Shown here piece by piece: positions 50,734 through 57,541 of a stretch of DNA of 64,000 nt. Below the pieces are notes generated by a model, which searched no databases, was not told the DNA's origin, and saw only the letters and a program-made list of their open reading frames with translations. The number at the start of each line of letters is the position of its first letter. The stretch's first letter is position 1. Source of the stretch: a virus; IMG/VR virus record IMGVR_UViG_3300018481_000019, positions 29,818 through 93,817 of that record; one strand, 5' to 3'. A program made the translations under genes and the position numbers.

Positions 50734-50745
50734 GAACAGATGTTC
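50734..50745. promoter_or_regulatory. SOS-box-like palindrome 2
   Basis: GAACAGATGTTC, followed by GA. Both GAAC/GTTC halves are perfect and the centre AGAT fits RNRY. Confidence 0.7.
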
Positions 50746-50783
50746 GACAAAACCTATTCTTCTGCGGGTTTTGCGACCGATGG

Positions 50784-50795
50784 GAACGGGTGTTC
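50784..50795. promoter_or_regulatory. SOS-box-like palindrome 3
   Basis: GAACGGGTGTTC followed by GG; centre GGGT fits RNRY. Confidence 0.65.
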
Positions 50796-50919
50796 GGGTG
50801 GACTTAATTCTGACCTGGGAATGTCTTGGCTCGGGGCTGAGGGGGGCGGAGCTAATTGGGAACTTGGTCAGATTTGAAAGAATCCCTGCTGGTGATTGGC
50901 GAAAAGCCTGATTTCCGAA

Positions 50920-51066
50920 TTAATTGGGGTACCCCCTATACCTCTTGAATTCGACGGAACCCTCACAACTTCCTTTGAGAGAGAGTTTTTATTAATGATT
51001 CATTGAGTTTTTTGAATTCTTCTGCAAGGTTTACGACGGGTGTAGGTATAGGGGGTACTCAAATTA
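50920..51066. repeat. 24-base inverted repeat flanking an AT-rich patch
   Basis: 50920-50943 and the reverse complement of 51043-51066 match at 22 of 24 positions (both contain TACCCCCTATACCT). The 99 bases between include an AT-rich run around 50985-51020, the most AT-rich stretch I saw in the window. Candidate origin or site-specific element. Confidence 0.75.
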
Positions 51067-51141
51067 AGTCGTTTGAAGGGGTCTGAATTCTTCTGCAAGG
51101 GGGTGTGGGTAGTCGTAACGGGTGCAGAGTATTGGCCCAAA

Positions 51142-51157
51142 TCGAACATATGTTCGG
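51142..51157. promoter_or_regulatory. SOS-box-like palindrome 4 (best match)
   Basis: TCGAACATATGTTCGG: one base from the full 16-base actinobacterial LexA consensus TCGAAC-N4-GTTCGA. Confidence 0.75.
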
Positions 51158-51450
51158 GGGGTGGAGACGCTGGTGGCCCGATCCCCGCCTGCAACGGAGC
51201 CAATTACTCTGCAACCCCCCCTCTGAGGGTGTCGTAAAACTTGCAGGGTAATTCCTGAGAGGGTGGTTGGTGAGAGCGAACGGGTGGCTCGGTAGGCTCG
51301 GCGCTGCCAGGGTCGGTCTGCCCCCCTTGTCCATCCTCCCGGTTGCGCCAGGGGGAACGGACGGGCTGACTCTGGCTGAGTCTTCTGGGCTGAAGATGCT
51401 TTTGAAAAGTGCTCTGACCTGGGCCTTTGGCCTACTGTCAAACCCTTCAG

Positions 51451-51596
51451 CCTCAACGGAGCACTAGTCCCACTCACTGTCGAGAGGGTGTTGATGCTGT
51501 GGGGCTGTGCTTCTCGCTGACCTCAACGGAGCCGTTTTTGAAAGGGGCCGTCTTCGATCTGCCCCTCACTGGGGAACTCCGCTGGCCTCAACGGAG
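51451..51596. repeat. Three direct repeats CCTCAACGGAG
   Basis: Copies begin at 51451, 51521 and 51586 (spacing 70 and 65), each preceded by a CAG/CTGA/CTGG-type context. TTGCAGGGTAATTCCTG also repeats at 50694-50710 and 51241-51257. Iteron-like, or regulator sites. Confidence 0.65.
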
Positions 51597-52092
51597 AGGT
51601 TTTGGGGGGTAGGTTGCTGGGCTGCTCACTCTCGCTGTTTTTGAAACTGGCACGTCCTGGCCCGCCGGGTATGCCCCCATGCCAACCCTGCATTGTCAAG
51701 TGGCTGTGCTCACCCCCTTCCCCCTTGCCAATACCCAGGCAGTGTGTTGGCTCTTAGCTGTGCTGTGCTCTGACACTTTCCCCTTTTTGAAAAGTTGCCT
51801 CTGCCTCTGAGTTGCCTCTTCACTGCCTGACTCTTGCCTCTTCAGCTTGTGACTCTTGCCCTGCCCTGATCCCTGACCTCTGATGCTGTGCTCCCTGACT
51901 CTGTGAGAATTATTCGTGGGTGCAAGCGGTCTTTGGGTGGTGAGGCTGGCCGATTCCAAAACTCCGTCTCCGTCACCGCCTGTGCGGAAGGTGGGACTGG
52001 TCGCGTCGAGAAAAGTTGGACCGGGTACGTCGTATCTAGGGGATGCCCCGCTCACAGACCAAGGCTTCGGGTGAGGGGGTACACTTCAGAAA

Positions 52093-52602
52093 ATGTGCAG
52101 AGTTGATGGTTGCCCCTTCCCAATCCTGATTAAGAAACACTCCCTCTGTTCAGCCCACTATCAACGCTTCTGGAAGTACGGCGACCCAATGAGCTTCATG
52201 CCGATCCGAACCGGGAAGACGGCTTACGAAATTGTGATGGAGCGCACACGTCCACCAAGACCAGACGAACCCAAGGACTGTTTGATCTACACCGGCCCCA
52301 CCAAGAACGGCGGTTACGGAGTCTTACAATTCGACAATCGGAAACTCCGAGCACATCGAGTCGTAATGGAACATCACAACGGTCCTTCCGCCCAAGACGT
52401 TCTTCACTCCTGCGACTACAAGCCCTGCGTCAACATCGACCACTTGCGATACGGCGACTACTCCGACAACTATGAGGACCGAGTTTTGAATCGGGGAGAA
52501 TCCACTCGTCTTTGCGAAGTCCCACTCTGCACTCGCAAGCACGCTGCCAAAGGCATGTGCCAGATGCACTATCTCCGAGAGTTGAGAAGATCGACCAAGT
52601 GA
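52093..52602 (+). CDS. HNH endonuclease with flanking zinc modules
   Basis: 169 aa. The HNH core is V-L-H-S-C-D-Y-K-P-C-V-N-I-D-H-L-R-Y-G-D (~98-117), preceded by R-A-H-R-V-V-M-E. Cys/His modules at both ends, C-R-V-D-G-C...C-S-A-H-Y-Q-R-F-W-K-Y-G and C-E-V-P-L-C...C-Q-M-H-Y-L-R-E-L, are related to each other. Free-standing homing-type nuclease or a packaging-linked HNH; first rightward gene after the control region. Confidence 0.8.
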   Translation: MCRVDGCPFPILIKKHSLCSAHYQRFWKYGDPMSFMPIRTGKTAYEIVMERTRPPRPDEPKDCLIYTGPTKNGGYGVLQFDNRKLRAHRVVMEHHNGPSAQDVLHSCDYKPCVNIDHLRYGDYSDNYEDRVLNRGESTRLCEVPLCTRKHAAKGMCQMHYLRELRRSTK

Positions 52603-52614
52603 GACAATCCCCCC

Positions 52615-52821
52615 ATGAGACTTGTCCTGGCTCTAGTCGCCACGGCCCTTGCCATAGCTGCGCTCTGGATCGCATCTGACCCCCGTACCTCTCAGAACGG
52701 CTATCACCGCAAACGACACAGATACCAAGAGCCAACTTACAAAAGGTGGGCCGTGGTCTACACCCTGCTCGCAGCCAGCTTCGCAATCCTTGCCGCCTTC
52801 TGGCCTCAGTTGACCCAATGA
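52615..52821 (+). CDS. 68-aa membrane protein with two helices
   Basis: MRLVLALVATALAIAALWIA and onward. Membrane segments at ~2-20 and ~45-64 with a basic loop between (HRKRHRYQEPTYKR). Followed by an ATAGTTC/GAACTAT hairpin (~52827-52844). Confidence 0.65.
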   Translation: MRLVLALVATALAIAALWIASDPRTSQNGYHRKRHRYQEPTYKRWAVVYTLLAASFAILAAFWPQLTQ

Positions 52822-52885
52822 CTCAATAGTTCTGAGGAACTATTCAAGCCGTCCATAATTCGGACGATAATCCCCCCAAGAAAGA

Positions 52886-53001
52886 GTGAAGGCTCTGACG
52901 GTCGCCCGTCTGAATCGGCGGGTGGCGGTCTTATACCTTTCTTCTGCCACCCGGCTCACTGTGGGGGTTTCGGGCAGGCGGGCGGCTCTCAGAGCCTTCA
53001 C
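52886..53001 (+). ncRNA. Structured leader RNA before the Ltp-like gene
   Basis: Nested stems: P1 13 bp perfect (52886-52898 with 52989-53001), P2 10 bp with one G-U (52903-52912 with 52975-52984), P3 8 bp perfect (52919-52926 with 52946-52953). It ends 21 bases before the ATG and leaves AAAGGGG free. A possible -10 GATAAT lies at 52866-52871. Could be a cis-regulator or a stable small RNA; no known riboswitch is recognised. Confidence 0.65.
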
Positions 53002-53022
53002 ACCAAACAGAAAGGGGTCAAC

Positions 53023-53550
53023 ATGACTTCAGACACACAGGCTCCCACCGAGCCAACCAAGACCAAGAAACCCATCTACAAGCGAGTGTGGTTCATCGCC
53101 GGAGCCGGAATCCTGGCTATCACCATCGCCGCCAATGCAGGCGGAGGAAGCGCCCCGGCTACCTACGAAGAGGTTGCGGCTTCACGACCGACGACCACCA
53201 CCAATGCCAACGGCGGCGGCGGCGAGACGCAAGCTCCGGCCCCGACCACTGCACCGGCTCTCACCCGAGCACAGGAGAATGCAATCGGCAGTGCCGAGTC
53301 CTACTTGGATTTCAGTGCTTTCAGTCGGAGCGGATTGATCGGTCAGTTGGAGTACGAAGAGTATTCCACCGCCGATGCCACCTTTGCAGTGGACTCGCTC
53401 AACGTCGATTGGAACGAGCAGGCGTACAAGAGCGCCGAGCAGTATTTGGACTTCTCGTCCTTCTCTGCCGGGGAACTTCAAGACCAGTTGGAGTTTGAGG
53501 GTTTCACTCCCTCCCAAGCCGCCTACGGAGTGTCCAAGACCGGCCTCTAG
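53023..53550 (+). CDS. Ltp-like superinfection exclusion protein
   Basis: 175 aa. Short cytoplasmic start, one membrane helix (~22-41), Thr/Gly/Pro linker, then two repeats of the Ltp/host cell surface-exposed type: A-I-G-S-A-E-S-Y-L-D-F-S-A-F-S...L-I-G-Q-L-E-Y-E and A-Y-K-S-A-E-Q-Y-L-D-F-S-S-F-S...L-Q-D-Q-L-E-F-E. Ltp of Streptococcus phage TP-J34 blocks incoming phage DNA. Anchored outside the membrane, this protein likely protects the infected cell. Confidence 0.85.
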   Translation: MTSDTQAPTEPTKTKKPIYKRVWFIAGAGILAITIAANAGGGSAPATYEEVAASRPTTTTNANGGGGETQAPAPTTAPALTRAQENAIGSAESYLDFSAFSRSGLIGQLEYEEYSTADATFAVDSLNVDWNEQAYKSAEQYLDFSSFSAGELQDQLEFEGFTPSQAAYGVSKTGL

Positions 53551-53581
53551 CCAACCGCCAACCCAGGCCAAGAGGCCCGAG

Positions 53582-53609
53582 AAAGGGAGCCGAGAAATCG
53601 GCTCCCTTT
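53582..53609 (+). terminator. Terminator after the Ltp-like gene
   Basis: AAAGGGAGCCGA-GAAA-TCGGCTCCCTTT with a T-run. Perfect 12-bp stem, same family as the 44-kb terminators. Confidence 0.9.
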
Positions 53610-53613
53610 TGAG

Positions 53614-53641
53614 TTGCATTAGATTTCAAACCAGTTATAAT
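53614..53641 (+). promoter_or_regulatory. Promoter: TTGCAT-N16-TATAAT (rightward)
   Basis: The only family member found on the plus strand; spacer contains GATTTCA. It opens the run of small genes at 53.7-57.3 kb, with leader CAGAGCAGACCAAGACC and AAAGGA. Confidence 0.9.
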
Positions 53642-53675
53642 CAGAGCAGACCAAGACCAAGAAAGGAACATGCCC

Positions 53676-53894
53676 ATGACCAGACAACACTTTGAGATGG
53701 TGGCGAACACCATCTGGACTGCAATCGCGCAGGCCAAGTTGAATAAATCCTCTACCGACCATTACGTCGATCACTACATCGACGGCATCACCGACGTTGC
53801 GGAACGCCTTGCCGACAAATTCATCGAAACCAATCCCCGCTTCGACCGCGCCCGCTTCATGGATGCCGCTCTCAACGGCGGATTACTGCCCTGA
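53676..53894 (+). CDS. Conserved small protein (NPRFDRARF type)
   Basis: 72 aa starting MTRQHFEMVANTIW; AAAGGA lies eight bases upstream (an ATG two codons earlier is too close). H-Y-I-D-G-I-T-D-V-A-E-R-L-A-D-K-F...N-P-R-F-D-R-A-R-F-M is a well-known actinophage small protein. Ends G-G-L-L-P, a loose form of the recurring tail peptide. Confidence 0.75.
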   Translation: MTRQHFEMVANTIWTAIAQAKLNKSSTDHYVDHYIDGITDVAERLADKFIETNPRFDRARFMDAALNGGLLP

Positions 53895-54304
53895 TGCCAC
53901 TGATGAACGAACCCCCGGCTCCGCTCACCGCCGAGAAACTCAATGACGTGGCATGGGCGCTCGACGCTCTGACCAAAGTGAGTCGGTCACTGCTAGAGCC
54001 AATCGCCGCAGCCGGTGAACAGGACACACTCCATCTCACCGAAGTCACGGTGGAAGTGACCATGCACGGCGAGCCGATCAGTCCCGAAGATGCTCGGACA
54101 CTCTTGGAGTGGCTCGACGGCGACGAGATGCAGAACGATCTTCGGGCGGAGGCAAAGCGGCGGGAGACGCGGTCATTCGACTTCCCATACGACGACATAC
54201 GGCGGGCAGTGACGAATGCTCTGTTCGACCATGAGTCACCACAAGATCAAACGAATGTCATTGTGGAGAAGGTGCGTCAGATCATGGTGGAGGAATCCGA
54301 ATGA
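53894..54304 (+). CDS. 136-aa hypothetical protein
   Basis: Starts MPLMNEPPAPLTAEKL (TGATG overlap). Helical; contains L-T-E-V-T-V-E-V-T-M-H-G-E-P strands. Not recognised. Confidence 0.65.
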   Translation: MPLMNEPPAPLTAEKLNDVAWALDALTKVSRSLLEPIAAAGEQDTLHLTEVTVEVTMHGEPISPEDARTLLEWLDGDEMQNDLRAEAKRRETRSFDFPYDDIRRAVTNALFDHESPQDQTNVIVEKVRQIMVEESE

Positions 54305-54564
54305 GCGCTGAACTACACCGAGCCGAGCTAGAGGTTGTCCTACGGGACCAGTTCGACAACATCGGATACGGACACGCCGCCGCCACCAATGACGACATTC
54401 TCAGAGAGCTTGAAATCACCGACGAGATGGTGCAGTTGCTAGCTGGCCTCTTGTCCACGATTCCGATACAGCCGTCGAAGATGCACCCCGAGCACATGAT
54501 CGAAACGGCTCGGGTGGCATTGGAGATGCTCGTTCGGAGCGCCGACGGAGGGGAAGAGGAATGA
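54301..54564 (+). CDS. 87-aa acidic helical protein
   Basis: MSAELHRAELEVVLRDQFDN; ATGA overlaps at both ends. All-alpha. Not recognised. Confidence 0.65.
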   Translation: MSAELHRAELEVVLRDQFDNIGYGHAAATNDDILRELEITDEMVQLLAGLLSTIPIQPSKMHPEHMIETARVALEMLVRSADGGEEE

Positions 54565-54806
54565 CCGGAACCTTGCTGACTCTGCCGGTGACAACCGACA
54601 AGATGATCGACCGTGCAATTGCCAAAGCCGACGAATTGCTGGTGGACTACGAGACGGGCTACTGCACCTATGACGGGTGGGGAATCCGACAGTGCTGCGC
54701 CGCTTGGAGTCCAGCGGTTCGTCTCAACATCATGGACCGCTCAGAGCTAGACCAGGCCGTTCGACAAATCGTGACTGCGGCATTGGCAGGGGAGGAAGAG
54801 GAATGA
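54561..54806 (+). CDS. 81-aa protein with a C-C pair
   Basis: MTGTLLTLPVTTDKMIDRAI; contains Y-C-T-Y-D-G-W-G-I-R-Q-C-C. Overlap ATGA. Not recognised. Confidence 0.65.
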   Translation: MTGTLLTLPVTTDKMIDRAIAKADELLVDYETGYCTYDGWGIRQCCAAWSPAVRLNIMDRSELDQAVRQIVTAALAGEEEE

Positions 54807-55093
54807 GCAGGGAAGCAGACGTGACCGAACCGAGAACCAAGTTGGGCGGGTGGAACTACCGGCTGATCGTGACCGTGAATGACAACGGCGACACCGATAT
54901 GGAAGTCCATGAGGTCTATTACTCAGAGAACGGCGTACCCGATTCGTGGACGATTGAGCCGGTCGAGTTTGGTGGGGAGTCGGTCGAAGAGGTTGCCCGC
55001 GCCCTGACCCAAGCTGCCGCTGACGTGCTCGCTCAACCGCCGCTCATTGAGAAGGATGGAATCCTCACCGAGTATGAAGGGCCGGGAGCGTGA
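54803..55093 (+). CDS. 96-aa hypothetical protein
   Basis: MSREADVTEPRTKLGGWNYR after GGAGGAAGAGG. Beta-rich (NYRLIVTVNDNGDTDMEVHE), then an Ala-rich helix. N-terminal strand order resembles the 58.3-59.8-kb paralogs. Confidence 0.65.
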   Translation: MSREADVTEPRTKLGGWNYRLIVTVNDNGDTDMEVHEVYYSENGVPDSWTIEPVEFGGESVEEVARALTQAAADVLAQPPLIEKDGILTEYEGPGA

Positions 55094-55506
55094 ACATGGC
55101 GGGGAACACCGAATGGGAAACCAGTGCCGATTCGATTCGGGAGCGTCATTGTGTCACTTGCGATCACACCGGCTACTCGCATTTCTACGACCGGCTCGGC
55201 AACTTGGCGGAGTGCCATGTATCGGCCTGCAAATGCCTGCTCTTCTCCGACCCGACCGGGCTATCTCCCACTGAGATTGACACGATGATGTCGCAGTGTT
55301 GGGACGAAGATGCCGATGCGATCATTCACAACATCGCTGCCTTGATCGCCGGATTGCAAGTGCCGATATCTCTTGGCATGGGCCGTGATGGGGTTCTCGG
55401 GACTGCCGCCGAGCCGTGGCATGAGCTATTCAACGTCGTGGGCGGAGGATGGTGTACCACGGAGGAAATCGAATCCCGACTGCGGGAAAGGCTCACTCCG
55501 AGATGA
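55090..55506 (+). CDS. 138-aa Cys-containing protein
   Basis: GTG start with GTGA overlap (an ATG lies two codons later). C-V-T-C (~21-24) and C-x-x-x-x-C (C-H-V-S-A-C-K-C; ~43-50) make a zinc site; the rest is helical. Confidence 0.65.
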   Translation: MNMAGNTEWETSADSIRERHCVTCDHTGYSHFYDRLGNLAECHVSACKCLLFSDPTGLSPTEIDTMMSQCWDEDADAIIHNIAALIAGLQVPISLGMGRDGVLGTAAEPWHELFNVVGGGWCTTEEIESRLRERLTPR

Positions 55507-55685
55507 AGCCGGAATGGGTGACCGCTGGCACCCGAGCGCCGTTTCGGATTCTGTTTTGGAGTGAGCATGAGGAAGCTCTGGCCTGGGTTTTTGAAAACGG
55601 CGGAACCATCGCCCGTATCCCCGACCACGTTGACGGCACAGGCCGTGGCTACGTGTGGGGCCAATCACAGGAGGAAGAGGAATGA
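55503..55685 (+). CDS. 60-aa hypothetical protein
   Basis: MKPEWVTAGTRAPFRILFWS; ATGA overlap. Aromatic-rich alpha/beta; acidic EEEE end that also encodes the next ribosome site (GGAGGAAGAGG). Confidence 0.65.
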   Translation: MKPEWVTAGTRAPFRILFWSEHEEALAWVFENGGTIARIPDHVDGTGRGYVWGQSQEEEE

Positions 55686-55885
55686 TGAAGCTCAGTGACA
55701 TTGATGTGTTCTACACCAATGACGACGATGGAATTCATTTGCTGTGCAATGTCTGTTCGTGGGAAACCACGATTCCAGGGAACGAAGCCGATCTGGACAC
55801 TGTGCTGGACACAGGCCGGGGTGATGAGCACTGGCGGAAGCACAGTGAGAATTGGACCGAGTCTGAGGACGAAGAGCAGTCGTGA
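55682..55885 (+). CDS. 67-aa acidic protein
   Basis: MMKLSDIDVFYTNDDDGIHL; contains L-L-C-N-V-C-S-W. Overlap ATGA. Not recognised. Confidence 0.65.
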   Translation: MMKLSDIDVFYTNDDDGIHLLCNVCSWETTIPGNEADLDTVLDTGRGDEHWRKHSENWTESEDEEQS

Positions 55886-56136
55886 ATTTACAAGAGGCTA
55901 TAAACGAAGTCGAGTTCCGTATCTCGGACGAGATTGAGGACTGGCACCACTACGAAGTAGACAAGGTGCTGGCGACCCACGCTATCAAGGCGGCTGACTT
56001 CCCCAACGCCGATCAGATGGTGGAACTGGCCCAAGTCATTCACACCGCCCAAGACGAGCACGGATTGAAAACCCGGCACGACATTGGGCTGATCGTCGGG
56101 GAGGCGATACGTCAAATGTTGAGGGAGCCGGAATGA
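55882..56136 (+). CDS. 84-aa helical protein
   Basis: GTG start (GTGA). M-N-L-Q-E-A-I-N-E-V, His-rich helix (W-H-H-Y-E-V-D-K-V-L-A-T-H). Not recognised; resembles the next gene product in composition. Confidence 0.65.
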   Translation: MNLQEAINEVEFRISDEIEDWHHYEVDKVLATHAIKAADFPNADQMVELAQVIHTAQDEHGLKTRHDIGLIVGEAIRQMLREPE

Positions 56137-56393
56137 CCTTGACCGATGCCCTGGCGAAACATGCAGCCGGAACACATAGCCCGAAGGACATTCACGACCA
56201 CATCATTCCGGCGGCTCAATGGGCTGCCGACTTCCCGACCGACGGACAAGTAGAAGCAACAGCCGTCGTGTTTTATCACTCGGGGCAAATAGAGGGCGAC
56301 CCGGAGTGGCCCGACTTGGTCGAATGGGTGCAAGAGGAATACCGAACGACTGCTCGGGCTGCGTTGGAGACGGTACGTTATGCCCAAGATTGA
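56133..56393 (+). CDS. 86-aa hypothetical protein
   Basis: MTLTDALAKHAAGTHSPKDI; ATGA overlap. D-F-P-T-D-G-Q-V-E-A-T-A-V-V echoes D-F-P-N-A-D-Q-M-V-E-L-A-Q-V in the preceding protein, suggesting the two are diverged duplicates. Confidence 0.65.
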   Translation: MTLTDALAKHAAGTHSPKDIHDHIIPAAQWAADFPTDGQVEATAVVFYHSGQIEGDPEWPDLVEWVQEEYRTTARAALETVRYAQD

Positions 56394-56616
56394 ACCGCCC
56401 CGCAAACACACGCCGGGAACTTGCTGGCTGACCCGTTGTGAGAATCCGCCCGAGTGGGAGAACGGCATTTGCGATTTTCACCTATCGGTGGTCTGCACCG
56501 CTTGTGGTGATCGGGTCCGAGCGCATCACGGCTCCCATCCCATCGTCTGTATTCCGTGCGGCCACGCAGAGGGCCGAAAAAAGCGAGCACCACGAATCCT
56601 GGGGATAGCGGCATGA
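56380..56616 (+). CDS. 78-aa zinc-binding protein
   Basis: MPKIEPPRKHTPGTCWLTRC; four Cys pairs: C-W-L-T-R-C, C-D-F-H, C-T-A-C-G, C-I-P-C-G-H. Two zinc sites, probably a nucleic-acid-binding small protein. 14-base overlap with the upstream gene. Confidence 0.7.
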   Translation: MPKIEPPRKHTPGTCWLTRCENPPEWENGICDFHLSVVCTACGDRVRAHHGSHPIVCIPCGHAEGRKKRAPRILGIAA

Positions 56617-56807
56617 CGACCCAAGACTGGCTCGGACTTTCAGTGCTTTTGAATTTCACCTTCATCGCCGCCATAGCCGGGATACTTCGCGGGCGGTGGT
56701 TGGCACGGCCCATTGATGAAGAGGCTCGACATTTGGAAATCGAAGCTGCCGAGATGCGGGGCATGGCGAGAGGGATAGCTTGGGGCAAGGACTACGAGAA
56801 TGAGTGA
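56613..56807 (+). CDS. 64-aa membrane protein
   Basis: MTTQDWLGLSVLLNFTFIAA: one membrane helix (~7-26), then a helical cytoplasmic tail. ATGA overlap. Confidence 0.65.
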   Translation: MTTQDWLGLSVLLNFTFIAAIAGILRGRWLARPIDEEARHLEIEAAEMRGMARGIAWGKDYENE

Positions 56808-57048
56808 GCACTATCGGCCCGTCGGCAAGCGCACCGATGCTCGGGTGCTAGCTCAGGGCTACTACTGCATGACGTGTGGTGAAAGCGGATTGAACATGAT
56901 GGGGATTGGACACGGACACGGAACCGATCTTTCTCGGTGCAAGCCGAATCCCGAGCTTGTCCATCGGCTTGCCATTGTCAATAGCCCGACGTGGGAAGAG
57001 GATATGAAGCACTTCACGTCCAGCTTGGCCGACGAGCTTTTGCCATGA
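56800..57048 (+). CDS. 82-aa protein ending SLADELLP
   Basis: MSEHYRPVGKRTDARVLAQG; Y-Y-C-M-T-C-G-E-S-G and C plus His-Gly-His-Gly (G-I-G-H-G-H-G) suggest zinc binding. The last residues are S-L-A-D-E-L-L-P, the same as in a leftward gene at 59336. The tail's CCATGA overlaps the next start. Confidence 0.7.
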   Translation: MSEHYRPVGKRTDARVLAQGYYCMTCGESGLNMMGIGHGHGTDLSRCKPNPELVHRLAIVNSPTWEEDMKHFTSSLADELLP

Positions 57049-57338
57049 TCGGTGAGTCCATCCCCGAAGCCGAGCGCCAGCTTGTGACCTTCATTCCGCA
57101 CGCTCCGAAGAACATGGAGCTTGGTGAGCGACTTGCGTGGCGGGCGGGCTATCGGGCAGCGCTGAAATTGCTTGGCAGTGAGTCACGGATTTATTGGTGC
57201 GAGAAACACACGTCCACTTCCCCCGCTATGCGTTCGACGTGTGACTACGCCCGCTGGAAGGGCTACGACGGCCCGCCCAATGAATGCGAGCTTGTCTCTT
57301 GCTCGGTCGTGACCGGGGCGGTAGATTGGCCGCAATAG
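57045..57338 (+). CDS. 97-aa Cys-containing protein
   Basis: MIGESIPEAERQLVTFIPHA; helical start (A-W-R-A-G-Y-R-A-A-L), then Y-W-C-E-K-H...C-D-Y-A...C-E-L-V-S-C: a zinc-binding C-terminal half. Last gene of the rightward run. Confidence 0.65.
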   Translation: MIGESIPEAERQLVTFIPHAPKNMELGERLAWRAGYRAALKLLGSESRIYWCEKHTSTSPAMRSTCDYARWKGYDGPPNECELVSCSVVTGAVDWPQ

Positions 57339-57341
57339 AAT

Positions 57342-57435
57342 GGAACCAGGCCACAGACCATGCCTGGACCGAGAGAAGCAATATGAAGGCTTCCCTCTCG
57401 GTAGCTAGCTCGGGCGCAAGGTGTGGCCTGGTTCC
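57342..57435 (+). ncRNA. Predicted structured RNA with alternative pairing
   Basis: P1 is a perfect 14-bp stem (57342-57355 with 57422-57435). Inside is CCGAGAG-AAGC...GCTT-CC-CTCTCGG (57369-57401). The left arm of P1 can instead pair locally (CCAGGC at 57346-57351 with GCCTGG at 57362-57367), so two mutually exclusive folds exist, as in attenuators. A terminator follows directly. Confidence 0.6.
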
Positions 57436-57436
57436 G

Positions 57437-57467
57437 AAAAGGCCGGTGGGGAATCCGCCGGTCTTTT
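57437..57467 (+). terminator. Terminator following the structured RNA
   Basis: AAAAGGCCGGTGG/CCGCCGGTCTTTT with a T-rich tail; 13 bp with two G-U pairs. Ends the small-gene run. Confidence 0.8.
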
Positions 57468-57541
57468 CTTATGGACTACGGTGGGTGGTGATTCCGGGTT
57501 GGTGACCCCCCCATCCAACGCTCGGAACCACAGGGAGTAGG

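Larger units (their letters stand above)
50554..52092. promoter_or_regulatory. Non-coding control region, candidate origin
   Basis: 1.5 kb between divergent units with no convincing gene. It holds four SOS-box-like palindromes, a 24-base imperfect inverted repeat flanking an AT-rich patch (about 50975-51020), two 17-base direct repeats, three 11-base repeats, six TTTTGAA words between 51009 and 51790, and a CTG/CTC-rich, strand-skewed run (~51690-51910). ORFs here are low-complexity and lack ribosome sites. No exact member of the TTGCAT/TATAAT family was found in it. Confidence 0.65.

Noticed and set aside
51696-52055. 119-codon ORF on the minus strand.
   Set aside because: Low-complexity Ser/Gln/Arg product, no ribosome site, strand-skewed DNA.
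57470-57535. tRNA-like T-arm (GGGTTGGTGACCC) in the convergent gap.
   Set aside because: No acceptor or anticodon stem around it.
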